From Lates calcarifer (taxonomy: Eukaryota > Chordata > Actinopteri > Centropomidae), in NCBI RefSeq assembly GCF_001640805.2, contig NC_066842.1, forward strand, positions 25,323,198 through 25,387,197: a DNA stretch of 64,000 nucleotides. Reading direction: 5' to 3'. Below the pieces are notes generated by a model. That model did no database searches and was not told the DNA's origin. It saw only the letters and a list, made by a program, of their open reading frames with translations. This document shows positions 1 to 11,700 of the stretch, one piece after another (the first letter of the stretch is position 1; every line of letters begins with the position of its first letter). Both the position numbers and the translations under genes were made by a program.

Positions 1-80
1 TGATTATTTTCATGGGATTATCTGACATTAAAACATAAAATAAAATAATGCTAGCCTTCCTTTCAAATAGCTCATGCCAC

Positions 81-945
81 ATATACACCGATCAGCCATA
101 ACTTTATGACCACTGGTGGATGAACTGAGTAACATCGATCATCTCGTTATAACACTGAGGAACCTTTGGTCCTGACATTCATTTGGATGTTACTTTGTCA
201 CGTACCACCCACCTAAATATTGTCACAAACCAAGCATACACCCCTCCAATGGCAACAACACTCCCCAGTGTCAGGGGCCTCCCTCAGCAGGATAATGTTC
301 CCACCACACCACAGAAACTGCTCAGAAATGTCTTGAGGAACACGACAAAGACCCAAAGCTGTTGACCTGGAGTCCAAACTCCCCAGATCCCAGGCTGATT
401 CAGTACCTGTGGGACCTGCCTAACATTGCATGGGTTCCCCTCATACTGGGGGACCTATTTAAAACAGCTCTGACCTGTTGAAGCTTGGACATGGGATCTC
501 TGAAGATCTCCTGTAGTGTCTGGCACTGGGACATTGGCATCAGATCCTTTGGGTCCTGTGGGTTGCGGGATGGGGCCTCCATGGATCTGACTTGTTCTGG
601 ATCATCCCACAGATTCTGGGTCATATAGGGATCTGGGGAGTCTGGAGGCCAGGTCAACACCTTGGGCTCTTTGTCGTGTTCCTGGAGACATTTCTGAGCA
701 GTTTTTGTGGTGTGGTGGGAGCATTATCCTGCTGGGGGAGGCCCCTGACATTGGGGAGTGTTGTTGCTATTGGGGGTGTGTGCTTGGTCTAAAACAATGT
801 TTAGGTGGGTGGTATGTGTCAAAGTAACATCCAGATGAATGAAGGACCCATGATTCCTCACCAGAACATTGTATTGTAACAAGATGATAAATGCTATTCA
901 CTTCAGCTTTCAGTGGTTTTTATGTTATGGCTGATAGGTGTATGT
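81..945. mobile_element. Fold-back Tc1/mariner derivative: two transposase fragments in inverted orientation
   Basis: The first ~315 bases (81-396) are a diverged reverse complement of the last ~320 (622-945). Both outer ends carry the same motif, ACACC-ATCAGCCATAAC, inside TA dinucleotides. The left arm on + (from 183) and the right arm on - (from about 840) both encode a degraded Tc1-type DDE transposase core: reads such as VTLSRTTHLNIV and LPQQDN on the left, and the downstream WPPDSPDP segment on the right. The centre (397-621) is present once and holds the C-terminal part of the minus-strand copy. Stops and frame breaks interrupt both, so no active transposase is encoded. The arrangement is tail-to-tail, a large hairpin rather than a simple insertion. 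The family assignment comes from the conserved transposase words; the exact subfamily is not resolved. Confidence 0.8.
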
Positions 946-2229
946 ACAGTGCTTTATGTTTGTCATTTTAACCTGAAAAGGAAAAACTGCCATAATCATC
1001 AATAAAAACACAACCCTCAGTCATCTGTGTCATATAACCCGGCAGTGGGTTGGCTCATGCTCTTATAGTGGAATTCAGCCATCATTGATTTTTTTTATTT
1101 ACGCATGTGTTTTTACTACTGAGACAAAAAGAAGTCTCTTTAAAAGAAACTGCTGATTCTGTGACCGGTTAGTTTAACAGACTATGTTCTGACGCAGATG
1201 ACTGAGGCTTTTGTTTTTATTGATGATTATGACAGATTTTTCTTTCCAGGTTAAACTGACAGTTAAGAAACAAAAATAAACTCAGGAAACAAAACTCTAA
1301 CAAAATAAACATTGGTGTACACAATCCTGAACAATAATAATAAATATGTGGTGTGTGCTATTTGAAGGATAAGGCTGGCATTATTTTATGTTTCAGGTAA
1401 TCCCATTAAACACCAACTAATTATCAGCCTGTCTCTCCATACTCTCTGACTTCTCTACATTGTTCATGGGATTTCCACTCCTTCCTACCGAAGACCTAAA
1501 TCTTTGAGAGCTCTTTGAACAGCTCAGGAATATAGTCCTGATTTTTTTCAAAAGGCTCTGTAATCAGGTAAAACAGCTCACTGGTGTGTTGAATAGTTTT
1601 TGGACAACAGTGGAGCTGTTTGGCACAGAGGAATAATAATATCCGGCTTTGGATAAACACACTGTTCTTGCTAATAGGATCAGATCATTGTTGATTTTGA
1701 ACTTTTTATGGGTTTTGTTTGACAATGAGAAAAATACAGAAAATCACCAGACACATTCTTTAATAAAAAATACATGTACCCAGGTGTTACAAGATACTAA
1801 CAATAATAAAAATAAAATAAAATTAATTAACTAAAGCCACAACAAAACAAAAGGTTGTATTTTCAATTTAAAGTTATACAAAATTTAAGATGTTAGTATT
1901 ATTAAAGTCTGAGCAGGGAAAGAGATACTGTCTGTGATCAGGTTACACCATGATAGCACTGACTGCTATTGTTGTACCAGCACTCAGTTGTCTAGAATAA
2001 TGACCATCTGTATCCATTCAGAGAGCACTGAAGGAATCTGATCTAGAGTGGAAGGATATTCAAGAACAAATACATGTGGGGAAAAAAAAGAGAACCTGCC
2101 TTTTATTCTTGACCTTCTGCGGCCCAGAGAAAGTTCAGTATAGCAGCAGGGAAAATTATTTAACTGATCACATAAACACCAAGAACCAGAGTGAGAGTAA
2201 TAATTGGGTTCTGGTGTCTGTCTGTGCAG
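946..2229. other. Stretch upstream of the adat1 last exon, no exon recognised
   Basis: AT-rich sequence that should be an adat1 intron if the gene model to its right is correct. I could not recognise the penultimate adat1 exon here. An open minus-strand segment (1496-1684) is described under findings. A plus-strand open stretch around 1999-2075 runs into the intron and has no support as an exon. Confidence 0.4.
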
Positions 2230-2362
2230 GAGAACAGAGCTGCAGACGTACTGGGACTATAAACATGCGGCCCAGTCGTACCAGCAGGCCTGGCAGCAGC
2301 TCCACAGCCAGGCCTTCCCTCTGTGGCCACGCAGTGACAGAAATCTCCTGCTCTTCCACTGA
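2230..2362 (+). CDS. adat1: adat1, 3'-terminal coding exon (tRNA-specific adenosine deaminase 1), partial
   Basis: ADAT1 deaminates adenosine 37 of tRNA-Ala to inosine. This exon follows a good acceptor (TCTGTGCAG, ending 2229) and enters with one base of a split codon. It encodes about 43 residues and stops at TGA 2360-2362. The stretch LQTYWDYKHAAQSYQQAW aligns without gaps to the C-terminal end of vertebrate ADAT1 as I remember it (human LDTYQEYKEAASSYQEAW). The following residues keep the pattern (a basic/hydrophobic run, then F, W and a short tail ending in F-basic). The deaminase catalytic region is not in the window; earlier exons must lie further left or were missed. The position fits: in human, ADAT1 is the neighbour of GABARAPL2 and transcribed towards it, as here. 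No part of the reading frame is broken in this exon. Confidence 0.8.
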
Positions 2363-2528
2363 AATCCCCTGAAACCTCTGCAGCTCAACTGTTCCATCAG
2401 TATCCATGGAAATCTAGCTTTGTAGCTGGAACTGGGATGTCACAGGTCAAAGTAAATACTGTTCTACGTGTGAAACTCACATTTCAAACAGTCTGAATCA
2501 CTCAATCATCTTCATCATGCACTATTTT

Positions 2529-2534
2529 TAATAA
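2529..2534 (+). terminator. Polyadenylation signal AATAAA for adat1
   Basis: AATAAA lies 167 bases after the adat1 stop codon, so the transcript should end around 2550. That falls inside the opposite-strand exon ending at 2545, so the two 3' ends would meet or overlap. Inferred from position only. Confidence 0.45.
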
Positions 2535-2544
2535 AACGACTGTT

Positions 2545-2784
2545 CTAATTTCCAAAGTCTCCATTTCTTAACACCTGTTGGTTCAGCTGGTGAGTGATGT
2601 CTGAGGCCTGGATAACTGTTGTTTGACTCTTCACAGCCCAGGATATCACTGCTCGCAGCCGCAGGACGCCCTGTGCTGTCCTGCCGTTCGAGGAGGTTGA
2701 CGACCGTTCAGTGTCCTCAGATGAAGGTTTTATTTTCACAGTGTGTGTAACATGTTGTGACTGCAGCTGCCTGGTGTTCATGCT
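2545..2784 (-). CDS. Terminal coding exon of an unidentified gene, convergent with adat1
   Basis: On the minus strand a polypyrimidine/TTTTCAG acceptor (2785-2791) is followed by an open frame of 79 codons ending at TAG (2545-2547). Codon use is gene-like, with frequent CAG, CTG, GTG and AAC. The product is hydrophilic: a basic/serine-rich part, then a part reading VLRLRAVISWAV and ending near DITHQLNQQVLRNGDFGN. There is no cysteine pair, membrane segment or motif I can name, so I assign no function. Upstream exons should lie at higher coordinates between here and the 3' end of gabarapl2, but I could not pick them out. The plus strand of the same interval is also open for about 50 codons after a CAG (near 2640), so strand is not certain. 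If real, this is a gene between adat1 and gabarapl2 that I do not remember from mammals. Confidence 0.5.
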   Translation of the reverse strand, partial: SMNTRQLQSQHVTHTVKIKPSSEDTERSSTSSNGRTAQGVLRLRAVISWAVKSQTTVIQASDITHQLNQQVLRNGDFGN

Positions 2785-3119
2785 CTGAAAACACAGCAGG
2801 ATCAATGTCTGCATGTGGGAGAGAGGTTTCCTGTGACAGTCCCAGCATTCTGCTCAGGTCACACATGATCGTACATGTGTCTGTTTAGCCTGTGATGACC
2901 TGTGAACTTAATCAGGTGATGTGTTGCGGACGTGCATATTTCTACCCAACAGTCAGGTCCTTCACTGAAGACCAGACAGCAGATTAATATAGGCACTGAG
3001 GATCAGTTGTGTCATTGTTTTAACTCAGCAGATTCCTCTCCATCCAGTTCAGTTTGGCTAATACTCAACAGCATGCTGTCAGTTATCATCAGGATGCTTT
3101 ACATTGTGCATTTAATGCT

Positions 3120-3400
3120 ATTGTCATTCCTCACAGTCTCATTTTTTAGGTATAACCTTCACGTTGTAGCCACCTTAGCTATGAATGTTAGCATGCTAAC
3201 ATTTGCTAATTGGCACTAAATACACAGTGCAGCTGTCATTAGTTTTACAGGTCTCTGGTCATTGAGTAAACTGACCTACTGGACAAATTATAATTTTGAC
3301 CTGATGATGGTGCTAGAGGAAAAGTCACACAAATCTTATGGCAACCCGTCAAGTTGGTAAAGATGGTGCAGTCTGGACCACAGTGGTGAGCATGTTTGTG
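3120..3400. repeat. Dispersed repeat of perciform type
   Basis: The block carries the phrases GTTAGCATGCTAACATTTGC, GGACAAATTATAATTTTGAC and CCTGATGATGGTGCTAGA in order. I know this combination as a common interspersed repeat in perciform fish. A shorter related phrase (TTAGCCTGCTAACATGC) occurs near 63470. It helps place the organism but codes for nothing. Confidence 0.55.
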
Positions 3401-3837
3401 GAGAGCCACCCACATAAGGAACTAAATAATGTAGCATTTATATTTATGGCAGAAACCCTGAATTGAAGCTGTGCTGCTTTTTCCCAAACACTCTGCAACA
3501 GTTTTTTTATGTGGTAGTCACATACACATACAGAGAATTAAAAAAAATAATAAATAAATCCCTTGGAGTTGTTTCCCCTTTGTTATAAATTGATCTCTTA
3601 AGCCTTGACAGGAGTAGAAAACACCTTCTTCAAACAGACTTTGTTCCAGACTTCCTGTGACTGCTGAATCACCAGATTAATATGTGACTGATGTTTTTTT
3701 TTTAATTTAAATTGGAAGTGCGTGACCTTTCTATCTCCATTCAGCCCAGATATGGACTACTCCTCAACCAATGTTTGCATAGTTTAATCATTTCAAATGT
3801 TGTATAGTTGTAAATGTGCATATGCTCGTCCCCCTCT

Positions 3838-4545
3838 CAAGGATCAAGGAAATGTTTATTATCCCCAGGGGGCAATTTGTTTCAAAGCCAGCAGTTTTAC
3901 AAAAGAAACAAACATATATATACCACATACAAGGAACAGTACACCATAATAAATGAACAAGGACTTACATAGAGCTATTTAAAATGACAATAGCAGCAGG
4001 AATAAAAGACTTTTTAAACTTTATTAGTCCTGCACCACAAATCTGCGGTCAGAAGGGAGCAACTTAAAAAGCTCAAAAAGAGAATGGCTTGGGTCAGCCA
4101 GGACAGAACAGGCTTTCCTCAGTGTTCTGACCTCGTATAAGTCTGAGAGGTTGTTCAGGGTCGTGCCTGCGACGTTGTTACACACTTACAACCCCCTGGA
4201 GTCGATTTCTGTTTCTTTGGCTAATGGACCCGTACCAGCTGATAAAAGAGAGGGTGAGGACAGATTAGATAAAACAGGAATAAAACATTTTCATAAAAGT
4301 GTTATCAACATTGGAATTCCGGAGCTTACGGTAGAAATACAATTGCTGATGTGCTCTTTTACAAACAGCGTCAACTTGGGGCTCAAACGTAAGCTTGTCA
4401 TCAATTAAAGTGCCAAGATATTTAGATTGTTTAACTACTTCAACAACCTGATCATCACTGACTACAGGGGAGATGGGTGCAGGAGTCTTTGAGAAATCTA
4501 CAATCAGCTCCTTAGTTTTCACCACATTGATGTGCTCCCTCTGTT
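3838..4545 (-). mobile_element. Rex/CR1-like LINE fragment, reverse transcriptase C-terminal region and 3' end
   Basis: The minus strand from about 4525 to 4265 reads a non-LTR retrotransposon ORF2 segment after the catalytic core: KTKELIVDFSKTP, then SKYLGTLIDDKLTF and QQLYFYRKLRN. The frame then decays. The low-coordinate end (3838-3890) has the CCCCAGGGGGCAATTTGTT-type tail common at 3' ends of fish Rex/CR1-like elements. The element is 5'-truncated, as is normal for LINEs, and is not functional. Confidence 0.75.
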
Positions 4546-4954
4546 GTCAGTTTAATCAGACTGATTCAGGGTTTGTTCCCAGGTAATCTCTCACTACCTT
4601 TTTAGAATGTATAATGTATAAATATACAGTTAATCTTTGAAGACACCATTTTAACTTCTTTTATCTCACAGAGATAAATTTTCCACTCAGCAAAGCAAGT
4701 CTTTCAGAGAGCTTGATATCAATTTGACCAATTTCCTGAAAGCCTGTGGTCAATCTTATACCCAAATATTTCATCCCTGATGGGAGGCACTTAATGTAAA
4801 TATTCCAGTGTCACCGGGGAGCATCCCATGGAGACTGGCATTACCTCAGATTTGTGTCAGTTGATTTTGTAGCCTCAGCTCATCCCACAAACAGGGTAGA
4901 GAGCATTGGGGATGACCCTGCCTAGTCCCATGTCCTTAGAAGATATAATCCCAT

Positions 4955-5090
4955 TTACAGGAACTGCTGCTGACCTGTGGGAACCAGCAAGGTCCATGGA
5001 CCCGCAAAGGACCTGTGTCCACGCTCAGACAGGTCAGAGCTGTTTTGGCAGTGCGAGATGAACCTACACAACATTAGGCTCACATAGAGC
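4955..5090 (+). mobile_element. Probable small Tc1 transposase C-terminal scrap
   Basis: The phrases CTGACCTGTGGGAACCAGCA and CAGGTCAGAGCTGTTTTGGC resemble the C-terminal coding region of the Tc1 copy at 397-621. The match is patchy and no terminal repeat is visible, so this is a weak call. Confidence 0.35.
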
Positions 5091-8000
5091 TAACACAGTT
5101 TAGACATTCGGCAATCTGAGTCTGACATATCAGGACAATAGTACTCAGATTGGGTGTTAGCATATAGCATTTCTTATCAAAACACATGCAGGTATTTAAT
5201 TTATTTCCGTCCTCATAAAACAGAATTTTTTAACATGTTCCATTGTTTGCATGCATGTTTTCTTCCACTGTGGGCATGTTGTTTCACAGGTGCATCACAG
5301 CCACCAATTTGATCAGCAGAATAGTGTGAAATAATTGGCTGAAGTGTAGATCGCAGTGTGTGTTCACATGTGTGGCTGAACCCACAAAACTGCTCAATAG
5401 CACAATTAGTGGTCAAAAAACTGCTCAGGGTGCCTTCAATTTTACACAAATCTGAGTTTAAATGTACTGGTATTAATTATTATAATATTTTCCTTCCTAA
5501 TGAGACAGAGACACCTTCAGTTCATTTTTACATTCACTTTTATTGGTCAGGTCTTCCAGCTACCTTACCTTTTTCAAATATCTAAAATTCCATTATATCT
5601 TCAGGATATATTTAATGATCATACAGCACTAATGAAATAAAACAATCCTCAATATCATAGCATTCCATTAATATGTTACACATCTACATACCATGTTTAA
5701 AAGCCCATGTTTTAATTAGCTTCGTGGTGGACAAATATGAACTACTTTAAGGTGTGGCAACACCAGACGTCTCGCTCTGATTCAGCACCAAAAACTACAG
5801 CTGCAGCCAAAATGTCAGCATCAGAGTCATCTGAATGAAGAGAAGAAATATAACAGTGATTCTGAAACCTGTGCAGCCAAAGACCTGAGCAACACTTTAC
5901 TTGAAATACTGGAGATGTGAATTACAGTGTTATATATTTTTACTGTGGTCCTTATACACACAGAGTTCGTTGGTACATGGAAATCATTTAATCATTAACA
6001 AGTCTGAAAGCACTCTGCACAGGATAAATACACTCTCAATGATTTTATTAACTAACATTTCTGCTCAGAGCCTTGCCTATTTTAATCATTAAAATGTTAG
6101 CAAGGTGCAGTGGGCAGGGACACGATCTAATATTGTGTATCTCTACTATCTCTAGTAACACACACATTCCAGGAACATGAGGAGAAATAATCCATGATAA
6201 TAATGCTTCTGCTGTTATTATCATGTACCTGTTTGTGATGTGCTGATAGCTCACAGTGTTTTAGCAGTCGTCCTGAGGACAAACCGAACATGAACTTGGA
6301 TCAGTTCTACACACAAATGTGGAACGAGAGGGGAGGCAACGCAGCTGCCCCCGTGTTTGTATTCTCAGTGGGGTGTAAACACTGGTTTTGGTCAGTGGTG
6401 AGTTTTAAAAGAAAAAATCTCAGCTTAGATTCTCTTCCAGTGCTACATATTGAGTTACTCTGTGACCTGCTTTCTCTACTTCTGCTGCAGGATGTGATTT
6501 CTTACATTTTCCACAATGCCTTTAAAAACCTCAAGAAAACTTGTGGTTCCTGATCATTTCAGTGGCCCGCAGCTTTACACAAAACACAGTATAACTTACA
6601 ACCTGATCACACTGTCGTCTAAAGCCAATATCAGTGCTTGCTGTGACAGGTCATTTGTCTCATTAATGGGAAACAGAAAACTACTCAAGACAACAGAATA
6701 AGTTCAAAGTTGAGAGGAGTTGTAAAAAAAATGTTGTTTTAGTGTTTAAAGCTGCATTTATTGACTGTGTAGGCCTGAAAACAGAACATTGACATATTTT
6801 ACAACACATTATTAAGCTGTTGTTGGCTAACATATTAGCTAACAGCTACCTGTTTACACATCCAGCAGACATGAAGTGACATTAGAAGTTATTTGATGAA
6901 GTCCAATATTCTCTCTGCTGATAGCTCTGTTTTTGTCACCTACTACTGAGAAAAATATCAGAATCTTAAGCTGCTAAATGCTCATTCACTTTGTCTGTCT
7001 GCTGTTTGGTGCAGGGCGGGTGATGTACAGTTGGTTTATTGCAGCTTTTTTGACTGGTCTGCCATGTCTAGGAACAATGTTAAAAAGAGCTGGAGCAGCC
7101 AACCACAACAGGCTTAAAAGCTCCACAGAGCTAAGCAGGATTTTTTTTTTCACCTTTAATCACCCACTAACCTCAGGGCTCGCTCCTGTTGAGAAACTTA
7201 GCAGTAGAACATGGTTGCATGGCATCTTGACATTATAACATGCACTGCAATATTTCCTTATTTCCGTAATAAGAATATCACAGCAGAGCAAACTAAAACA
7301 TCAGGTCAGAAGCTACAACAAACCTTTTTTTTTCACAGCAGACATTTTGACTTGTGATAGCAGGGAGAGCACACGTATAGTTAGTAATATGAACAGTGAC
7401 TCTGTTCCATTTAAGTGTGTCTGAATCACCACCATTATTAATATAATTAGTTACACCTGTGACTGACAAGTCCAAACAGACATGTTGATGAAGGTTTCTG
7501 AGGCATTCTGAGGAACATAGGAAACCAGTGACTGACGTGGAGGTGGATGATGCAGGTCGAGGGCGAAAGTGCCACACTTAATCACAATCATGTAACAAGA
7601 GGAACTGACAGGGACCTTTCCTTTTAAGTGGCTGTAATTTTCAGATCGTCGACCAGTGAAGACAACGCACAAATATCACTATTCAACACATTAAACTTCA
7701 AGGAAAGTGTTTCGGGTTCTTTAGCAGTTCACTGAAGTTCATGACTTGCTGTTGGCATCATGAGTCTGAATCCTGGGTGGTGCCGACGTCTATTGAGCCA
7801 ACATAATGTGCAAATACATAACAGGCAGGCAGAGAAGCACTCAGTAACATCCCAGGGACTGGTGCTGGTCCCCGGCCCTGAGCGGGACACACTCTACACC
7901 GGCTGTCTCCTCACCAGCTCACACTCACCCACCCTCAGTCACCTTCCCCAAAGCTTGAGCTGCCCTCTTTCACATGCTTCGACTCATTCTCATAACCTGC

Positions 8001-8213
8001 TGTGGTGCTGAGTGTACCTGTGGAATTAAACTACACACTGACGTTTTTACACATGATATGAAGAGTCATACAGATGCATCCATAACGTGATTAATGATTC
8101 TGATTCACATGATTATAGGGTTTCTCTCCAAATGCAGCTGAACACAGATATCAGTGACAACAGAACTGGATTGAAAGAAACTAAAGCATGATTAATGTGT
8201 GATGATTGGCATC

Positions 8214-8214
8214 T

Positions 8215-8249
<35 letters not shown>
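8214..8249. repeat. (GT)n(GA)n microsatellite
   Basis: Uninterrupted GT units followed by GA units. Confidence 0.9.
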
Positions 8250-8614
8250 CAAGAGATCCTAACATCAGTTTTTTTTTTTCAGTCTAATACTGATGTTGAT
8301 ACTAAATTAATGATACCATGCCTATAATGTGTGGTAATAATTCTTATTTTATGGCAGTGTTAAAGATATTTCTCTCCACAACTGACCAACCATTAAATTC
8401 CTGACACTAATGATCATCTGAGCCCGTCAAAAAGATTAGAACCAGTTTGTTTATCGTAGCATTTCAGTGTAGATCATTTTCATCATAAATGTGTATGTTT
8501 AGTATCAAAAATTATCCACAAATGACTGTGCCAAGTGTGTAGGTGCATTACTTGTGTAACACACATAAAGGCCAATGTTTGAAACATTGTGCACCAGCAT
8601 ATGTCAGGCCCTAC

Positions 8615-8619
8615 TGTGT

Positions 8620-8682
<63 letters not shown>
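8615..8682. repeat. (GT)n microsatellite about 35 bases downstream of the gabarapl2 stop codon
   Basis: Long GT/AC run with one CT interruption. It lies in what should be the 3' UTR of gabarapl2 and reads as CA repeats in the mRNA. The His/Thr and Val/Cys reading frames across it are artefacts. Confidence 0.9.
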
Positions 8683-8684
<2 letters not shown>

Positions 8685-8715
8685 AGAGAAAGAGGGACTG
8701 GCATTCAGTTAAGCA

Positions 8716-11700
8716 TTAACCACGTGTTGTATAAAATGCAGTGTAACCAAAGGTGTTTTCTCCGCTGTAGGCCACGTACAGAAAGCCGTCCTCGTCCTTC
8801 TCCTTGTCGTAGAGCTGGCCCATAGTCAGACTGCAACACACAGCACAAACCAGACTCTTATTAGATCACACACACAGTCAGGTAGGATTGATCATATTTA
8901 CATCTCCAATATAGATTTGCGAGGAGTGGATTTTTGTGCTTATCTACCTACATCTACTTCCCTCAGGCAGTATTATCAAGAAACACCACATAATTTTCCA
9001 CTGCTATGCAGATGACACCCTGTTATATGTATCTATGAAGACAGATGAAACTAATCAGCTAGTCAAATTTAAAGGCATACCTTAAAGCCTGGATGACCTG
9101 TAATCTTTTTTACATCTAAATTACCACTAATTTGAAGTTACTGTACTTAGCCCTAAACGCCTCATTATCTGATCATATAGTTAATATCATTACCTTGGTT
9201 CCAGTTCTACTGTAAGTAAGCTTGGGGTCATTTTAGAGCAGGACATGTCTTTTACCTCACATATAAGACAAGTCTCTAGGACAGCCTTCTTCCATTTGCA
9301 ACATACTGTTATTATCCCAACAGATCACTTAGTTGTCAAAATACAAATTTACTGGTGGTTCTTAGAATCAGAGCCCTCAGCTCTCAGGCAGAGGCAGACA
9401 ACCCCTCTACAATTAAAAGTAGGCTTCAAATTTTCCTTTGATAAAGCTTATAGTTAGAGCTGGCTCAGGTGAGTCCTGAACCATCCCTGGGCCCTGACTG
9501 CTGGGGGAACAGCCAGTTGAGGCAGATGGCTGCCCACCCCGAGTCCAGTTCTGTCAGAGGTTTCTTCACCTCCACTGTCACCAGGTGCCGCTCACTGTGT
9601 GAACTGTTGGGTTTCTCTGTGTCATACTGTGAGGTCTTGACATCACTCTGTAAAGTGCCATGAGATGATGTATGTTGTGATTCGGCACTTACAAATAAAA
9701 CTGAACTGAATTAAAACAACATATTCAGAAGTCATTCTTTCTCAACATCATTTCACAAACTGACATGCATATTGTAGATCATTTTCCTCTCGTTGCTATT
9801 TGTATAACATTTGAATGTAATGATGCTTTCATAGAGATGATGATATTGTGTAAAGAGGGTGAATGGAAGACAGTAAATATTGCTTAGGTATGCAGTCTGA
9901 ATGCAGTGCAGGACACGAATTCTGCCACCACCAAACTGCTGTTTAAAGAGGTTATTAATGAATGGCTGTTGCAGCAAAAATGGTGATCATGAATAATCAA
10001 AAATCCTGATAATTATAACTCAAAGGCATTCCTAAAGTTTAAGGTCTTTACACTAGATTTTGGAAAAAAAAGGAAAAACAGCTGGGTGTGGTCAGGTTTA
10101 GTCTGTTCTGCCCGTGCCCACACCCAGCTGTAATGTTATATGGTAATAAAGTGTTTAAATACACATAAGAAAGAATGTGTTGTCACCACTAGCCGCCTGG
10201 ATGAGCCACGTTATTAAACTGGATACTCTTTAAGAGCTGCAGGTGAACTGAACTAAGACCTGCTGTAAACTAGTTTCCACCTGTGAAGCATTATAAATAT
10301 AATACAAAGCTCTGGGAGGCAGATCAGATTCCTCAGATAGTATCCCCAGATATCCTCAGATAGTATATCTGAGGAATCTGACCTCCTCAGACATGCCATG
10401 TGACCAGATGTGACCATGTGTCACATCAGCATTTCAATAGATAAGAGCAGAAACAGAGAAACTGTTTTCTGACTTGTGTAAATTGAGAGTGCAGGTGTGG
10501 CTTCATCCTCTTTCACAGGGAGATCGATTACAAAACAAAAAGTCATGTTCCTGATCTCTACAGATAAACTGATAAACTGCACATACAACACACATGAATG
10601 GGAAAGTCAGACTTTCACCGCCTGCTTTCAGTTGGCCTGAGCTTCACAGGACATGATTTATAAGATCAGTGAAGGAATTTTCGCATCACAACTATGATTG
10701 ACTCCTTATGGCATCACCAGCACAAAGATGGCAGCTGCTGCATCCTGGGGGGAGTGGAGACATGCCCATCTTTATATACACTGAGCTAAACTCACAAAAT
10801 AATTAGTCTACACTTTTTAAAAAGAGACTGAGATACAGAGTTAGTCCAAATGTTCAAATGATTATCTGTGTGTGTTTTAGCTGGTGTTTTTTACTTACTG
10901 AAAAACAGTTTGCTTACTTTGCAGTATTTAGTTGTATCTGTGGCAAGAGCCTTTCTATTTTTTTGATTCTCTGCTCCACCTTTCCTTTTCCTTTGACCAT
11001 TGTTACCACCACCATCATCAGTGGAGAAGCAGAATGTCGCAAACAGACGTGATGATGTAATTTTTGTGTGAAAGTCACACCTGATGCGTGGATTCTGAGA
11101 AGTCAGTCGACTCATTCCTGCTTGCTGTATCATCACTGGTGGAGCTGACTATTCACAGCGGGTCAAAACAACCCTCAGGCCACTGCTGCTACCTGACAGG
11201 CCCACAGCAGTCAGGAAATGCACAGCTCTACCTTGCTGTGAGGCTGAGGCAGAAACGCATGTTGCCTTTGTAGTGATGTCAAAAACACAACCTGTCAGAA
11301 TTTACAGCTGCAATCAAATAGGGGGCGCGATCACAGCTGAAAAAACAAATAACACTTGCTAAAAACACTAATTATAGAAATATTGATTTCTTGGCTAAAA
11401 ATTGTTTTAATTTCAGCTCAGTTTTAACATGCTTTTACAGAGGCCCACTCAATTTATGCAGTTTGATCCCTTCAAAGCTCTAACTTCTGCACAAGTTTAT
11501 TCCAATCCAAAAGAAATAGTTCAGAAACACGTAATGTTATGAAACCAAATGCACTGAAATCTTATGAGTAAATTTTCATTCAAACCTTTTCTGTCCTGTT
11601 TTGAATCTGCGACAAAAAGCAGTTTATTGTCAGTAAATCATTACTACAGGGATCCCGAGTAGTGCCATAATCACTGTGAACAAATAAGACCATCAGCAAA

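Larger units (their letters stand above)
2785..8715. other. Intergenic stretch between the 2545-2784 exon and gabarapl2
   Basis: Contains the dispersed repeats and LINE relic listed separately (3120-3400, 3838-4545), a probable Tc1 scrap (4955-5090) and two GT microsatellites. The rest is AT-rich with no gene I can support. The small frame at 6290-6553 is listed under findings. Confidence 0.5.

Noticed and set aside
183..792. Three short frames at the left edge as host genes
   Set aside because: They are pieces of Tc1 transposase in the fold-back element.
1999..2372. Open plus-strand run before and across the adat1 exon
   Set aside because: A different frame from the ADAT1-like reading, with lysine runs from a poly-A tract; no support as coding.
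8483..8825. His/Thr-rich (minus) and Val/Cys-rich (plus) frames
   Set aside because: They are translations of the GT microsatellite running into the real gabarapl2 last exon.
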